Below, in pieces: positions 43,534-52,748 of a stretch of 59,170 nucleotides of DNA. The first letter of the stretch is position 1; the number at the start of each line of letters is the position of its first letter. The position numbers and the translations under genes were made by a program. Location of the stretch: positions 1-59,170 of the forward strand of contig JAFGAM010000115.1 of the NCBI GenBank assembly GCA_016933675.1. The letters run 5' to 3'. The notes beneath the pieces are model-generated. The model worked only from the letters and a program-made list of their open reading frames with translations. It made no database searches and was not told the DNA's origin. The stretch comes from Candidatus Anaeroferrophillacea bacterium (GTDB taxonomy: Bacteria; Desulfobacterota; Anaeroferrophillalia; Anaeroferrophillales; Anaeroferrophillaceae).

Positions 43534-44640
43534 ATGAACGGGCACGATGACACCCGGGAATTCGCCGATATGAGGCTTACCCGGCGATCCTTCATCAAGG
43601 GCTGTACCATGGCCGCCGCCGCCCTCGGGCTGGCGGATTCCATGATTCCCCAGCTGGTGGCCGCCGCCACCGCGCCCCGGCGGCCGCCGGTGGTCTGGCT
43701 TCACTTCCAGGAGTGCACCGGCTGTTCCGAGAGCCTGCTTCGGGCCTCCCATCCCGATCTCGGCCGGCTGATCCTCGACCTCATCTCCCTCGACTACCAC
43801 GAGACCGTCATGGCCGCCGCCGGGCACCAGGCCGAGGAGGTGCTCCACGACACCATCAATAAACACGACGGTAAATTCATCTGCGTCGTCGAGGGTGCCA
43901 TTCCGACGAAGGACGGCGGCATCTACTGCAAGATCGGCGGTCGCACGGCGATGGATATCCTTGCCGAGGTGGCGCCGCGATCCGCTGCGGTGGTGGCCAT
44001 CGGCAGTTGCGCCGCCTTTGGCGGCATTCAGGCCGCCAGGCCCAATCCCACCGGCGCGGTGGGGGTTCGCGACCTGGTTCACGGCAAACCGATTCTCAAC
44101 ATTCCCGGCTGTCCGCCCAATCCCGTCGCCTTTCTCGGGACGGTGCTGCACTATCTCACCTTCAGCCGTCTGCCGGCCACCGACAACCTCGGCCGGCCGC
44201 TGTTCGCCTATGGCCGCAAGATCCACGATCACTGTGAACGTCGGGCGCATTTCGACGAGGGCCGTTTCGCCGAGCAGTTCGGCGGCGAGGGCCACCGCCA
44301 GAGCTATTGTCTCTACAAGGTCGGCTGCAAGGGGCCGGCGACCTACAGCAACTGTCCGGCGGTGCGCTTCAACGATGTCAACCAGTGGCCGGTGAGTGCC
44401 GGGCACGGCTGTATCGGCTGTACCGAACCGGCCTTCTGGGACACCATGACGCCCTTTTATGAACGTTTGCCGGAGATCAAGCTGCCGGTCGGCCAGGGGA
44501 CGGTGACCACCGCCGAGTCGGTGGGCCGCAAGATCATGGGCGTCACCGCCGCCGCCATCGGCCTCCACGCTGCCGCCGGGGTGACCCGCCGGTTGCTGAA
44601 GGGAACCGCCAAGACCGACGAGATCCGCGAAGAGGAGTAG
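43534..44640 (+). CDS. hyaA: [NiFe] hydrogenase group 1 small subunit precursor
   Basis: 368 residues, with a Tat signal (TRRSFIKG, R17-R18) followed by a hydrophobic stretch, so the heterodimer is exported folded. The proximal Fe-S cluster ligands begin at C61 and C64 (ECTGCSES). Later cysteine/His ligands of the medial and distal clusters are in the KVGCKGPATYSNCP and GHGCIGCTEPAFWD blocks. The C-terminus carries a hydrophobic anchor (about 330-350), as in HyaA/HoxK-type membrane-bound uptake enzymes. GGAG at 43524-43527 fits the ATG at 43534, and the earlier ATG at 43519 lacks a ribosome-binding site. About 200 bases of repeat-containing sequence separate it from the large subunit. Confidence 0.95.
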   Translation: MNGHDDTREFADMRLTRRSFIKGCTMAAAALGLADSMIPQLVAAATAPRRPPVVWLHFQECTGCSESLLRASHPDLGRLILDLISLDYHETVMAAAGHQAEEVLHDTINKHDGKFICVVEGAIPTKDGGIYCKIGGRTAMDILAEVAPRSAAVVAIGSCAAFGGIQAARPNPTGAVGVRDLVHGKPILNIPGCPPNPVAFLGTVLHYLTFSRLPATDNLGRPLFAYGRKIHDHCERRAHFDEGRFAEQFGGEGHRQSYCLYKVGCKGPATYSNCPAVRFNDVNQWPVSAGHGCIGCTEPAFWDTMTPFYERLPEIKLPVGQGTVTTAESVGRKIMGVTAAAIGLHAAAGVTRRLLKGTAKTDEIREEE

Positions 44641-44667
44641 GGCCCTGCCGGCCCGGTAAGGAAGTAA

Positions 44668-44823
44668 GGAACCGTAACCACCGCCAAGGTACGCCGGAAC
44701 GAGATGCCACGTCAACAACCCCGGATTCGCGGCGCGCAATACCTGGAACATGAGGCGTACAGGGAAGTGCCTCGAATGGTTCGGGTTGCGGCGCGACGCG
44801 CAAGACGGGGCGGTTACGAAGCC
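44668..44823. mobile_element. Putative nonautonomous element between hydrogenase subunits
   Basis: A 156-base unit bounded by GGAACCGTAACCACCGCC on the left and GGGCGGTTACGAAGCC on the right, which are imperfect inverted repeats around a GTAACC core. It fills nearly the entire 200-base gap between the small- and large-subunit genes, usually only a few bases apart. Its left end matches the arm of the 22-bp palindrome at 22988-23035 at 16 of 18 positions. The right end sits directly before the ribosome-binding site of the large-subunit gene. No transposase is encoded. A miniature or REP-like element is inferred, not proven. Confidence 0.5.
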
Positions 44824-44840
44824 ATCAGGAGGAGTGGAAC

Positions 44841-46541
44841 ATGGCCCGCACCATAACCGTCGATCCCATTACCCGCATCGAGGGCCATCTGCGCATCGAT
44901 GTCGAGGTGGCCAACAACGCGGTAACCAAAGCCTGGTCTTCAGGCCAGATGTGGCGCGGCATCGAGGTGATCCTGAAAGGCCGTGACCCGCGGGATGCCT
45001 GGCTCTTCACCCAGCGCATCTGCGGCGTCTGCACCACGGTGCATGCCATCGCCTCGGTGCGGGCGGTGGAGAATGCCCTGAAGATGGAGGTGCCGCTCAA
45101 CGCCCAGTACATTCGCAACATGATCGTCGCCCTCCACGCCCTGCACGATCACATCGTTCATTTCTATGTTCTCTCGGCTCTCGATTGGGTCGACGTGGTT
45201 TCCGCCCTCAAGGCCGACCCGGTGAAAACCGCGGCCTTGGCGGGCAGCCTGTCCGACTGGCCCGGCAACAGCGTCAAACGCTTCAAGGCGGTCCAGGACA
45301 AGGTCAGGGGGTTGGTGGACAGCGGCCAGCTCGGTCCTTTCGCCAACGCCTACTGGGGGCACACGGCCATGGTGCTGCCGCCGGAGGCCAACCTCATGGC
45401 GGTGTCCCACTATCTCGAGGCGCTGGACTACCAGCGCAAGGCGAACCAGGCCATCGCCATTCTCGGCGGCAAGAACCCCCATATCCAGAATCTGTCGGTG
45501 GGCGGTGTGACCACCGCCATCAATCCCGACCGCGACGATGCCCTGAACACCGAGCGGCTCTACTGGATCAAACAGCTTACCGAGGAGGTCCGGGGCTTCA
45601 TCAAGCAGGTCTACCTGCCGGACGTCATCGCCATCGGCGCGCTGAACAAGGACTGGCTGGCCTACGGTGCCGGTATCACCAACTATCTTGCGGTGCCCGA
45701 CATGCCGCTGGACACCGCCGGCCGGACGTTCGACATCCCCGGCGGCACCGTTCACGGCGGCGATCTCGCCTCCCTCAAGGAGTTCAAGAGCTTCAACGAC
45801 GACTATTTCCGCAACAACATCAAGGAGCATGTTGCGCGCTCGTGGTACGAGGGAACCTTCGACCGTCATCCCTTCGAGGGTGAGACGATTCCGAACTACA
45901 CCGACTTCGATCCCGACGGCAAATATTCCTGGATCAAGGCGCCGCGGTTCAACGACGAGCCCATGCAGGTGGGCCCCCTGGCCCAGGTGCTGGTGGGCTA
46001 CTCCAAGGGGGACGAACGCATCAAGGGCTATGTCGATGACGCGCTGAGCCGGGTCGGTACGCTCGCCGGGGCGAAGGTGGGGCCGGCGGTGCTGCATTCG
46101 ACCCCGGGCCGTCACCTGGCGCGGGCGATCCGCGCCGCGGTGCTCGCCGATCTGGCGCTGAAGCACTGGGAGCTGCTGGTGAGCAACATCGACCGCGGCG
46201 ACTACAGCATCTTTTACCCGCCGACCTTCCCCGCCGGCGAGCAGCAGGGCTTCGGTTTTCACGAGGCGCCGCGGGGCGCCCTGTCCCACTGGATCGTCAT
46301 CGAGGACGCCCATATCAAGAACTATCAGTGCGTTGTGCCCTCCACCTGGAATGCCGGACCGCGGGATGTCCACGACCGTCCCGGTCCCTATGAGGCTTCG
46401 CTGGTGGGCAACCCCATCGCCGATCACGAAAAGCCCCTGGAGGTGTTGCGAACGGTGCATTCCTTCGATCCCTGCATTGCCTGCGCGGTGCATCTGCTGC
46501 GGCCCGGGGGCGGCGAGTTGAGTAGCGTCAAAGTCCTGTAG
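44841..46541 (+). CDS. hyaB: [NiFe] hydrogenase group 1 large subunit precursor
   Basis: 566 residues bearing the Ni-Fe active site. The N-terminal L1 motif RICGVC gives C61 and C64, and the C-terminal L2 motif DPCIACAVH gives C545 and C548. The 15 residues after H551 (LLRPGGG to VKVL) form the C-terminal extension that the maturation endopeptidase encoded downstream should remove. The ribosome-binding site AGGAGGAG lies 9-14 bases upstream. The length and motifs fit H2-uptake enzymes of group 1. Confidence 0.97.
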   Translation: MARTITVDPITRIEGHLRIDVEVANNAVTKAWSSGQMWRGIEVILKGRDPRDAWLFTQRICGVCTTVHAIASVRAVENALKMEVPLNAQYIRNMIVALHALHDHIVHFYVLSALDWVDVVSALKADPVKTAALAGSLSDWPGNSVKRFKAVQDKVRGLVDSGQLGPFANAYWGHTAMVLPPEANLMAVSHYLEALDYQRKANQAIAILGGKNPHIQNLSVGGVTTAINPDRDDALNTERLYWIKQLTEEVRGFIKQVYLPDVIAIGALNKDWLAYGAGITNYLAVPDMPLDTAGRTFDIPGGTVHGGDLASLKEFKSFNDDYFRNNIKEHVARSWYEGTFDRHPFEGETIPNYTDFDPDGKYSWIKAPRFNDEPMQVGPLAQVLVGYSKGDERIKGYVDDALSRVGTLAGAKVGPAVLHSTPGRHLARAIRAAVLADLALKHWELLVSNIDRGDYSIFYPPTFPAGEQQGFGFHEAPRGALSHWIVIEDAHIKNYQCVVPSTWNAGPRDVHDRPGPYEASLVGNPIADHEKPLEVLRTVHSFDPCIACAVHLLRPGGGELSSVKVL

Positions 46542-46554
46542 GAGGGAGGCGGAG

Positions 46555-47217
46555 ATGGCCTACGAATTCGAAAAACGGCGGGCCTTCGGGGCGCTCTACC
46601 GCATCACCCACTGGGTGTTTGCCGCCTCGTGTCTGCTGCTGACGATTACCGGCTACTATATCTATGAACCGTGGTTCACCACCATGCTGGAGAAGGGTAC
46701 CGCGGACTTTACCGTCGCCAACATGCGCTTCCTCCATTTTCTCGCCGGCTACTTTTTCACCGGCGCGGTGATCTGCCGCTTCTATCTCTGGTTCTTCGGC
46801 AACCGCCAGGAGCGCATTACCGACGCCCTGCCGGTGACGAAGCGCAACCTCGGCAACTTCTGGGGCGCGATCCTCAACTATCTCTACATCCGTTTTCATA
46901 CCCCGCGGCTGGGGCATAACGCCCTCGCCGGCACCACCTACCTGTTGACCTTCCTTATCAGTATGGTGATGATCGTTTCGGGGTTTTACATGCTGTTTCC
47001 CGAATCCGCGACCTGGCAGGTGTGGGGTACCAATCTCTTCGCTTCCCAGGCCACCTCCCGCTTCGTGCATTTCATCCTGATGTACTACTACATCTTCTTT
47101 GCCATGGTACACATCTATATCGCGGTGTGGAACGATGTGATGTTCGGCGAGGGGCTGGTGTCGGCGATCATCTCCGGCAGCAAGTTTCTCCATGTGAAGC
47201 GGCCGAAAGCCGACTGA
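46555..47217 (+). CDS. hyaC: Hydrogenase cytochrome b subunit
   Basis: A 220-residue integral membrane protein with four or more hydrophobic segments (about 20-40, 60-80, 122-145 and 170-195). His residues such as H19 (ITHWVF) and H61 (LHFLAGYFF), plus others near the C-terminal helices, are candidate heme b ligands. It belongs to the HyaC/HupC family that anchors the hydrogenase and transfers electrons to the quinone pool. It lies 13 bases after the large-subunit gene. Confidence 0.92.
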   Translation: MAYEFEKRRAFGALYRITHWVFAASCLLLTITGYYIYEPWFTTMLEKGTADFTVANMRFLHFLAGYFFTGAVICRFYLWFFGNRQERITDALPVTKRNLGNFWGAILNYLYIRFHTPRLGHNALAGTTYLLTFLISMVMIVSGFYMLFPESATWQVWGTNLFASQATSRFVHFILMYYYIFFAMVHIYIAVWNDVMFGEGLVSAIISGSKFLHVKRPKAD

Positions 47218-47218
47218 T

Positions 47219-49909
47219 GTGATGGCCGACGCGGCGGTGAAACTGACGGTGCGGGGCACCGTGCAGGGGGTCGGTTTCCGCCCGTATGTCTACCGCCTGG
47301 CCGTCGACCTGGGGCTGGCGGGCAGCGTCGCCAACACCCCCCGGGGGGTGGAGATCCGCGTTCGCGGCGCTTCCGGGCGGGTGGAGGATTTCGTCGCCGC
47401 CCTCGGCCGCGCGGCGCCGCCGCGGGCGGTGATCAGGGATATCGAGCGGCAGCCGGACAGGGAGCCGCCGGCTGCGGCCGGCGGTTTTGTCATTCTGGCC
47501 GGAACCGGCACGAATGACGTCCGGCCCTGTATTCCTCCCGACATCGCTCTGTGCGGCGCCTGCCGGCGGGAACTGCACGATCCCGCCGACCGCCGCCGGG
47601 GCTACCCGTTCATCAACTGCACCGACTGTGGCCCGCGGTTTTCCATTGTCCGGTCGTTGCCCTACGACCGCCCTCGCACCTCCATGGCGGCATTCGACCT
47701 CTGCCCCGCCTGTGCGGCGGAATATGACAATCCCTCCGACCGCCGCTTCCATGCCGAGCCCGTCGCCTGTCAGGAATGCGGCCCGCGGCTGATGTGGATC
47801 GATGCTGACGGGAGCGCAACCACCGACGACCCCCTGGGCTGGGCCGGGGCGCTGCTGGCCGCCGGCGGGATCGTTGCCATCCACGGGCTGGGAGGTTTCC
47901 ACCTGGCGGTGGCTGCCGGCAATCCGGCGGCGGTGGTTGAACTCCGGCGGCGTAAGGGACGGCCGCACAAGCCGCTGGCGCTCATGGCGCGGGATCTCGA
48001 AACCGTCACCGGCGTCTGTCGCCTGACGCCGGTGGACGAGGCGGTGCTCACCTCCCCCGAGGCGCCCATCGTCCTCATGGCCCGGCACGGGGTCGCGGAA
48101 GGTGCGGCCGCCGGCGCGACCGTGTTTGCCGGGGAGGTGCCGGTGACCGGGATGGCGGCGGATCGTGATGCGGCGTGGGGGGGCGAAGTTCCGTCCGGGA
48201 GAAGGGGGGGCGGAGTGACCGGCAAGGCGGCCGCCGGGATGGCGCGGGGGGTGTTCGCCGGGACGGCGGGGGAGAACGGCGCGGTCGCAATGAACGCGGT
48301 GCCGGATGACCTCCGGGTGCCGGCTCCGGAGGTCGCTCCGGGCCTCGACGAGATCGGGGTGATGCTGCCCTATACCCCGCTGCACGAGCTGCTTTTTGCC
48401 GTTTCCGGGGTGCCGCCGCTGTTGGTGATGACCAGCGGCAACCTGAGCGACGAGCCCATCTGCCGCACCGTCAATGAAGCGCGGGAGCGGCTGGTCGGTA
48501 TCGCCGACGGGTTCCTGGTCCATGACCGCGAGATTGTCGCCGCGGTGGATGACTCCCTCGGCAAGGTGATCGGCGGGCATTTTCGGGTGTTCCGCCGCGC
48601 GCGGGGTTACGTGCCGCGGCCGGTTATTTTGGCCCGCGAACTGACCCCGGTACTCGCTGTCGGCGGCATGCTGAAGTCCACTTTCTGTCTTGCCCGCGGG
48701 TGTGAGGCGGTACTCAGCCAGCATCTCGGCGATCTCGAAGACCTGCGCGGCGAGGAATTTTTCGACCGTTGTCTGGCGCGCCTTCGTGATCTGCTGTGTT
48801 TTACCCCGCGCATCGTCGCCCGCGATCTGCATCCCGACTATCCTTCGTCGCACCTCGCTGCCCGGCTGGCGGCGGAATTCGGCGCCGAACTAATCTCGGT
48901 GCAGCATCACCACGCCCATGCCGCCGCGGTGCTGGCGGAACACCGGTTGGAGACCCCGGTCATCGCGGTGATCCTCGACGGCACCGGCTGGGGTGGTGAC
49001 GGCACCGTGTGGGGTGGCGAGGTGCTGCGGGTGGAGGCCGATGCCTGCGAGCGGATCGGGCATCTGGATCATTTCCCGCTGCCCGGCGGCGACGCCGCGG
49101 CCCGGGAGCCGTGGCGCTCGGCCGCGGCACTCATCTTTCGGCAGTGGGGTATCGGCGTCGACGGCGACCTGCCCTTCGAGGCGGCGGGGCCGCCGGCCGC
49201 CGGTCTGCGGGAGGTGGATGCCCGGCGGCGGCGGCTGCTGGTGCGGATGATGGAACGCGGTGTCAATACGCCGCTCACCAGCAGCTGTGGGCGCCTCTTC
49301 GACGGTGTGGCGGCGCTGTTGGGGCGGCGGCAGATGGCGACCTATGAAGGGCAGGCGGCGATGGAACTGGAGGCCCTGGCCCGGCGGGCGCCGGATGGTA
49401 CCGGCGGCGGTGGCGCCGGTTTCGGTTTCGCCGCGGGCAGGCGCGGCGCCGGTGCGGTCGGTCGTGCCGGCATTGCGGCCGGAGACGGGGATTATGCCGT
49501 GCGTCTCGAAACCCGCACGGGCTGCCGGGGCGCCGAAATGGATGGTGTCGGGAGCTACGCCGTGAACATTGCCATTCGTGATGGCTGCCGGGTGGTTCAT
49601 TACGATGGTTTGCTGGCGGGGCTGCATGCCGACCTCGCCGCCGGGGTACCGGCGGCGGTGCCCGCCCGGCGGTTCCACCGCTGGCTGGTGGATTCACTGC
49701 TGGAACTGGTGTGTGAAGCGGCGCGGGAGACCGGCATCTGCAACGTGGTCTTTGGCGGCGGCTGCCTGCAGAATGCCCTGCTGCTGGAGGGTTTCGACCG
49801 GGCCTTCCGCCAGGCGGGGTTGCATCCGTACCTGCCGGAGGAGGTGCCCGCCAACGACGGTGGGCTGGCCCTGGGGCAGGCCCTGGTCGCCGGTGCGCGG
49901 GTGCGGTGA
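47219..49909 (+). CDS. hypF: [NiFe] hydrogenase maturation carbamoyltransferase HypF
   Basis: 896 residues, longer than the usual 750-780. The order is an acylphosphatase domain (GVGFRPYVYRLA near 17), two HypF zinc fingers (CGACRRE, CTDCGPR, CPACAAE, CQECGPR at about 105-190), a YrdC domain and a Kae1-like domain (HHHAHAAAVLAEH). It supplies the carbamoyl group later reduced to CN- by HypE. Two Gly/Ala-rich segments interrupt it: about residues 292-360 within the YrdC region, and about 726-780 in the last domain. Flanking core motifs resume in frame. GTG 47219 or ATG 47222 may be the start; the ribosome-binding site is poor and the gene follows hyaC almost directly. Confidence 0.9.
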   Translation: MMADAAVKLTVRGTVQGVGFRPYVYRLAVDLGLAGSVANTPRGVEIRVRGASGRVEDFVAALGRAAPPRAVIRDIERQPDREPPAAAGGFVILAGTGTNDVRPCIPPDIALCGACRRELHDPADRRRGYPFINCTDCGPRFSIVRSLPYDRPRTSMAAFDLCPACAAEYDNPSDRRFHAEPVACQECGPRLMWIDADGSATTDDPLGWAGALLAAGGIVAIHGLGGFHLAVAAGNPAAVVELRRRKGRPHKPLALMARDLETVTGVCRLTPVDEAVLTSPEAPIVLMARHGVAEGAAAGATVFAGEVPVTGMAADRDAAWGGEVPSGRRGGGVTGKAAAGMARGVFAGTAGENGAVAMNAVPDDLRVPAPEVAPGLDEIGVMLPYTPLHELLFAVSGVPPLLVMTSGNLSDEPICRTVNEARERLVGIADGFLVHDREIVAAVDDSLGKVIGGHFRVFRRARGYVPRPVILARELTPVLAVGGMLKSTFCLARGCEAVLSQHLGDLEDLRGEEFFDRCLARLRDLLCFTPRIVARDLHPDYPSSHLAARLAAEFGAELISVQHHHAHAAAVLAEHRLETPVIAVILDGTGWGGDGTVWGGEVLRVEADACERIGHLDHFPLPGGDAAAREPWRSAAALIFRQWGIGVDGDLPFEAAGPPAAGLREVDARRRRLLVRMMERGVNTPLTSSCGRLFDGVAALLGRRQMATYEGQAAMELEALARRAPDGTGGGGAGFGFAAGRRGAGAVGRAGIAAGDGDYAVRLETRTGCRGAEMDGVGSYAVNIAIRDGCRVVHYDGLLAGLHADLAAGVPAAVPARRFHRWLVDSLLELVCEAARETGICNVVFGGGCLQNALLLEGFDRAFRQAGLHPYLPEEVPANDGGLALGQALVAGARVR

Positions 49910-50227
49910 CCGGCTGGGCGCACATTTCCGTGGCGAAGCCGTTGATCTTGACGGAGGGTTATTTTGTCAAGATACGGTAATGACGGCTTCGTAAAAACTT
50001 CACTTCATCTTCTTCGTTGCCTGCCTGTGCGTACCATCCGCAGACAGGTGCTGCAAGTTGGGGGGTCGCCCCGGGCGTTGAAAACGTTTTGCAAGAACCT
50101 CGGAATTCAGAAGATTACGCTCGTTGCTGATTAATCTTCAGAACCGCTGGACCGATTGCGGCGTGGTATCCGGTTTTGCCTCGCATCCCCAGGTCTTTGA
50201 GGGAACCTCCTTTGATAAGGATAACAT
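49910..50227. other. Intergenic region between hypF and hypC
   Basis: 318 bases without a gene. At 49980-49993 it holds TGACGGCTTCGTAA, which matches one end of the dispersed element described at 44668, and a hairpin near 50025-50055 formed by CCTGTGCG and CGCAGACAGG. AAGGATAAC directly before hypC is its ribosome-binding site. Confidence 0.5.
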
Positions 50228-50485
50228 ATGTGTCTTGCCATCCCCATGCGGGTAATCGAAATATCTGGCACCTCCGGTGATGCCTTCGATCCGCCGGCGG
50301 CGGCGGTGGAAGCCGACGGTATCCGGCAAAACGTGCGGCTGGACATCGTCGACCGGATGCCGGCTCCGGGTAATTACGTCATTGTCCATGCCGGTTTCGC
50401 CCTCACTACACTCGACGAGGAGCAGGCACGGGCGAATCTCGCCCTGCTGGAAGAGCTGGCTGCCGGCGGCGATGAAACCCGCTGA
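50228..50485 (+). CDS. hypC: Hydrogenase maturation chaperone HypC
   Basis: 85 residues, with N-terminal MCLAIPM whose C2 binds the Fe(CN)2CO unit, then the OB-fold pattern (NVRLDIVD, GNYVIVHAGFAL). It forms a complex with HypD and delivers iron to the large subunit. It overlaps hypD by 14 bases. Confidence 0.95.
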   Translation: MCLAIPMRVIEISGTSGDAFDPPAAAVEADGIRQNVRLDIVDRMPAPGNYVIVHAGFALTTLDEEQARANLALLEELAAGGDETR

Positions 50486-51596
50486 CGTTTACCGCGATCC
50501 GGAACGGGTGCGCCGGCTGGCTGCCCGGCTGGCCGCGACGGTGCACCGGCCGCTCCGGTTCATGGAGGTCTGCGGCACCCACACGGTGAATCTCTTCCGC
50601 TTCGGACTCCGGGCAATGCTGCCGCCGGAGCTGGAGGTGGTGTCCGGGCCCGGATGCCCGGTGTGCGTCACCGCCGCCGTCGATATCGACACCTGCCTGG
50701 CTGCGGCGGCGCATCCGGAGGTGGAGTTCGCCACCTTCGGCGACCTGGTGCGGGTTCCCGGCAGCTGCGGCACCCTGGCCGATTTGCGTGCCCGTGGCGC
50801 CCGGGTGACGGTGGTCCACTCGCCGGCGGCGGCGGTGGCCCTGGCCCGGGCCGAGCCCGGGCGGCTGGTGGTGTTCGCCGGCATCGGTTTCGAGACCACC
50901 GCGCCGCTGACCGCGGCCGCCATCGTCCAGGCGGCGGCGCTGGCGCTTGACAACTTCTGCGTCCTGTCGTTTCACAAGCGGATGCCGCCGATCATCGACC
51001 GGGTGCTGGGTGCCGGGCACCGGCTCGACGGGCTTCTCTGCCCCGGCCACGTGGCGGCGATAGCCGGGCGGCGTGCCTTTGCACCACTGGCTGAGGTTTA
51101 CGGTCTTCCCGGCGTCATCGGCGGTTTCGAGCCGGCGGATATCATGCTCGCCCTGGTGCGGTTGGCGGAGCTGGCCGGGCGTGGTGCGGCGGCGGTGGAG
51201 AACGGCTATCCGCGGGCGGTAGCCGAGAACGGCAATCCGGCGGCGCAGGCGCTGACGGACCGCGTTTTCATTCCTGCGGATGCCCCGTGGCGCGGTTTTG
51301 GTACCGTGCCCGGCAGCGGACTCGTTCCGCGGGAGGAATTCGCCCGCTTCGATGCCCGCCGCCGGCTTGATCTGACTCCGCGAAAAATGGGATCGACGGG
51401 AATGGAACCGGCTGCGGCGGCGGTATCGGAACCGGCCGGTTGTCGCTGCGGCGACGTGGTCGCCGGCCGCTGCCGGCCGCCGGACTGCGGTCACTTCGGC
51501 CGCCGTTGCACTTCGACGGCGCCGGTCGGCCCGTGCATGGTGTCGGCCGAGGGCAGTTGCGCCGCCTGGTTCCGTTACGGCAATGACGGGGAGTGA
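50472..51596 (+). CDS. hypD: Hydrogenase maturation protein HypD
   Basis: 374 residues of the scaffold where CN and CO are added to iron. Motifs: MEVCGTHT, GPGCPVCVT, the redox-active GFETTAP region, SFHKRMPP, CPGHVAAIAG, IGGFEP and the final cysteines C.C..V.. and PVGPCMVSAEGSC that bind the [4Fe-4S] cluster. A small Ala-rich stretch (around EPAAAAVSEPAG) is inserted before the cluster Cys residues. The ATG is placed at 50472 within hypC by the family's start. Confidence 0.94.
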   Translation: MKPADVYRDPERVRRLAARLAATVHRPLRFMEVCGTHTVNLFRFGLRAMLPPELEVVSGPGCPVCVTAAVDIDTCLAAAAHPEVEFATFGDLVRVPGSCGTLADLRARGARVTVVHSPAAAVALARAEPGRLVVFAGIGFETTAPLTAAAIVQAAALALDNFCVLSFHKRMPPIIDRVLGAGHRLDGLLCPGHVAAIAGRRAFAPLAEVYGLPGVIGGFEPADIMLALVRLAELAGRGAAAVENGYPRAVAENGNPAAQALTDRVFIPADAPWRGFGTVPGSGLVPREEFARFDARRRLDLTPRKMGSTGMEPAAAAVSEPAGCRCGDVVAGRCRPPDCGHFGRRCTSTAPVGPCMVSAEGSCAAWFRYGNDGE

Positions 51597-51601
51597 AACC
51601 G

Positions 51602-52630
51602 ATGGGGATTGATGAAGATATGGAGCGTGTAACCCTCGATCACGGCAGCGGCGGCCTCGCGGCCCGTGAGCTGGTGCGGCGGCTGTTTGTAGCTCGGCTC
51701 GACAACCCGCTCTTGGCGCCGCTGGAGGATAGCGCCGTGCTGCCGCCCATCGGTGGCCGGCTGGCGTTCACCACCGATTCCTACGTCGTCGACCCGCTCT
51801 TTTTCCCCGGCGGTGACATCGGCCTGCTTGCGGTCAACGGCACCGTCAACGATCTGGCCATGCGCGGTGCGCGACCGCTGGCCCTGAGCCTCGGGATGAT
51901 TCTCGAGGAGGGACTCGAAATGGAAATCCTTGCCCGGGTGGCGGATTCCATCGCCGCCGCCGCCGAGCGCGCCGGGGTGCCGGTGGTGACCGGCGATACC
52001 AAGGTGGTTCCCCGGGGCGCGGCGGACAAAATGTTCATTAACACCTCCGGGGTCGGGGTGATTGCCGACGGGGTAGAGATCAGCCCGCGGCGGCTGCAAG
52101 GCGGTGATGCGGTTATCCTTTCGGCGTCCATGGGTGATCATGGCATCACCGTGCTGGCGGCGCGGGCCGAACTGGGCTTTTCCGGAACGGAGCTGAAAAG
52201 CGACACCGCCGCCCTGCACCGGATGACGGCGGCGGTTATTGCCCGTTTCCCCGGCGCCGTCCACGCCCTGCGTGACCCCACCCGGGGCGGCGTGGCCACG
52301 GCGTTGTGCGAGCTGGCCGCCGCCGGCGGGCTGGAACTGGAGATCGACGAAATTGCCATCCCGCTGCGGCCACCGGTGCGTGCCGCCGGCGAGCTGCTGG
52401 GAATCGATCCGTTCTTCCTCGCCAACGAGGGCAGCTGCATCATGGTGGTGGAAGCCGCTGATGCGGCCGACGTGGTGGCGGAACTGCGCCGCCACCCGGA
52501 GGGCGGGCAGGCGGCCGTCATCGGCCGGGTGAAAAGCGGCGAACCGGGCCGGGTGGTGCTGCATACCGCCGTCGGCGGCCGCCGACGGCTGCGGCCGCTT
52601 ACCGGCGACCCGCTGCCGCGGATCTGCTAG
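51602..52630 (+). CDS. hypE: Hydrogenase maturation protein HypE
   Basis: 342 residues of the AIR-synthase-type ATPase that dehydrates the carbamoylated C-terminal Cys to a thiocyanate. The essential C-terminal PRIC ends the protein, with the modified Cys at the last position. ATP-binding motifs LDHGSGGLAARELV, TTDSYVV and NGTVNDLAMRGARP are seen. GGGAG at 51588-51592 serves ATG 51602, so translation is nearly coupled to hypD. Confidence 0.95.
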   Translation: MGIDEDMERVTLDHGSGGLAARELVRRLFVARLDNPLLAPLEDSAVLPPIGGRLAFTTDSYVVDPLFFPGGDIGLLAVNGTVNDLAMRGARPLALSLGMILEEGLEMEILARVADSIAAAAERAGVPVVTGDTKVVPRGAADKMFINTSGVGVIADGVEISPRRLQGGDAVILSASMGDHGITVLAARAELGFSGTELKSDTAALHRMTAAVIARFPGAVHALRDPTRGGVATALCELAAAGGLELEIDEIAIPLRPPVRAAGELLGIDPFFLANEGSCIMVVEAADAADVVAELRRHPEGGQAAVIGRVKSGEPGRVVLHTAVGGRRRLRPLTGDPLPRIC

Positions 52631-52748
52631 GCGCCGGCAGCGTATGGATGGACGCCGGTGGAGTTCAAATGGACGGTGGTGGTGAGTGCGAGTGAACGAC
52701 GGCGGACTAATAATGGGCGGTTTGATGCACCTGGACGGCGGCGCGGCA

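Noticed and set aside
44940-46493. Minus-strand open frame of 517 codons opposite the hydrogenase large subunit
   Set aside because: Antisense shadow of a certain gene, with no motif of its own.
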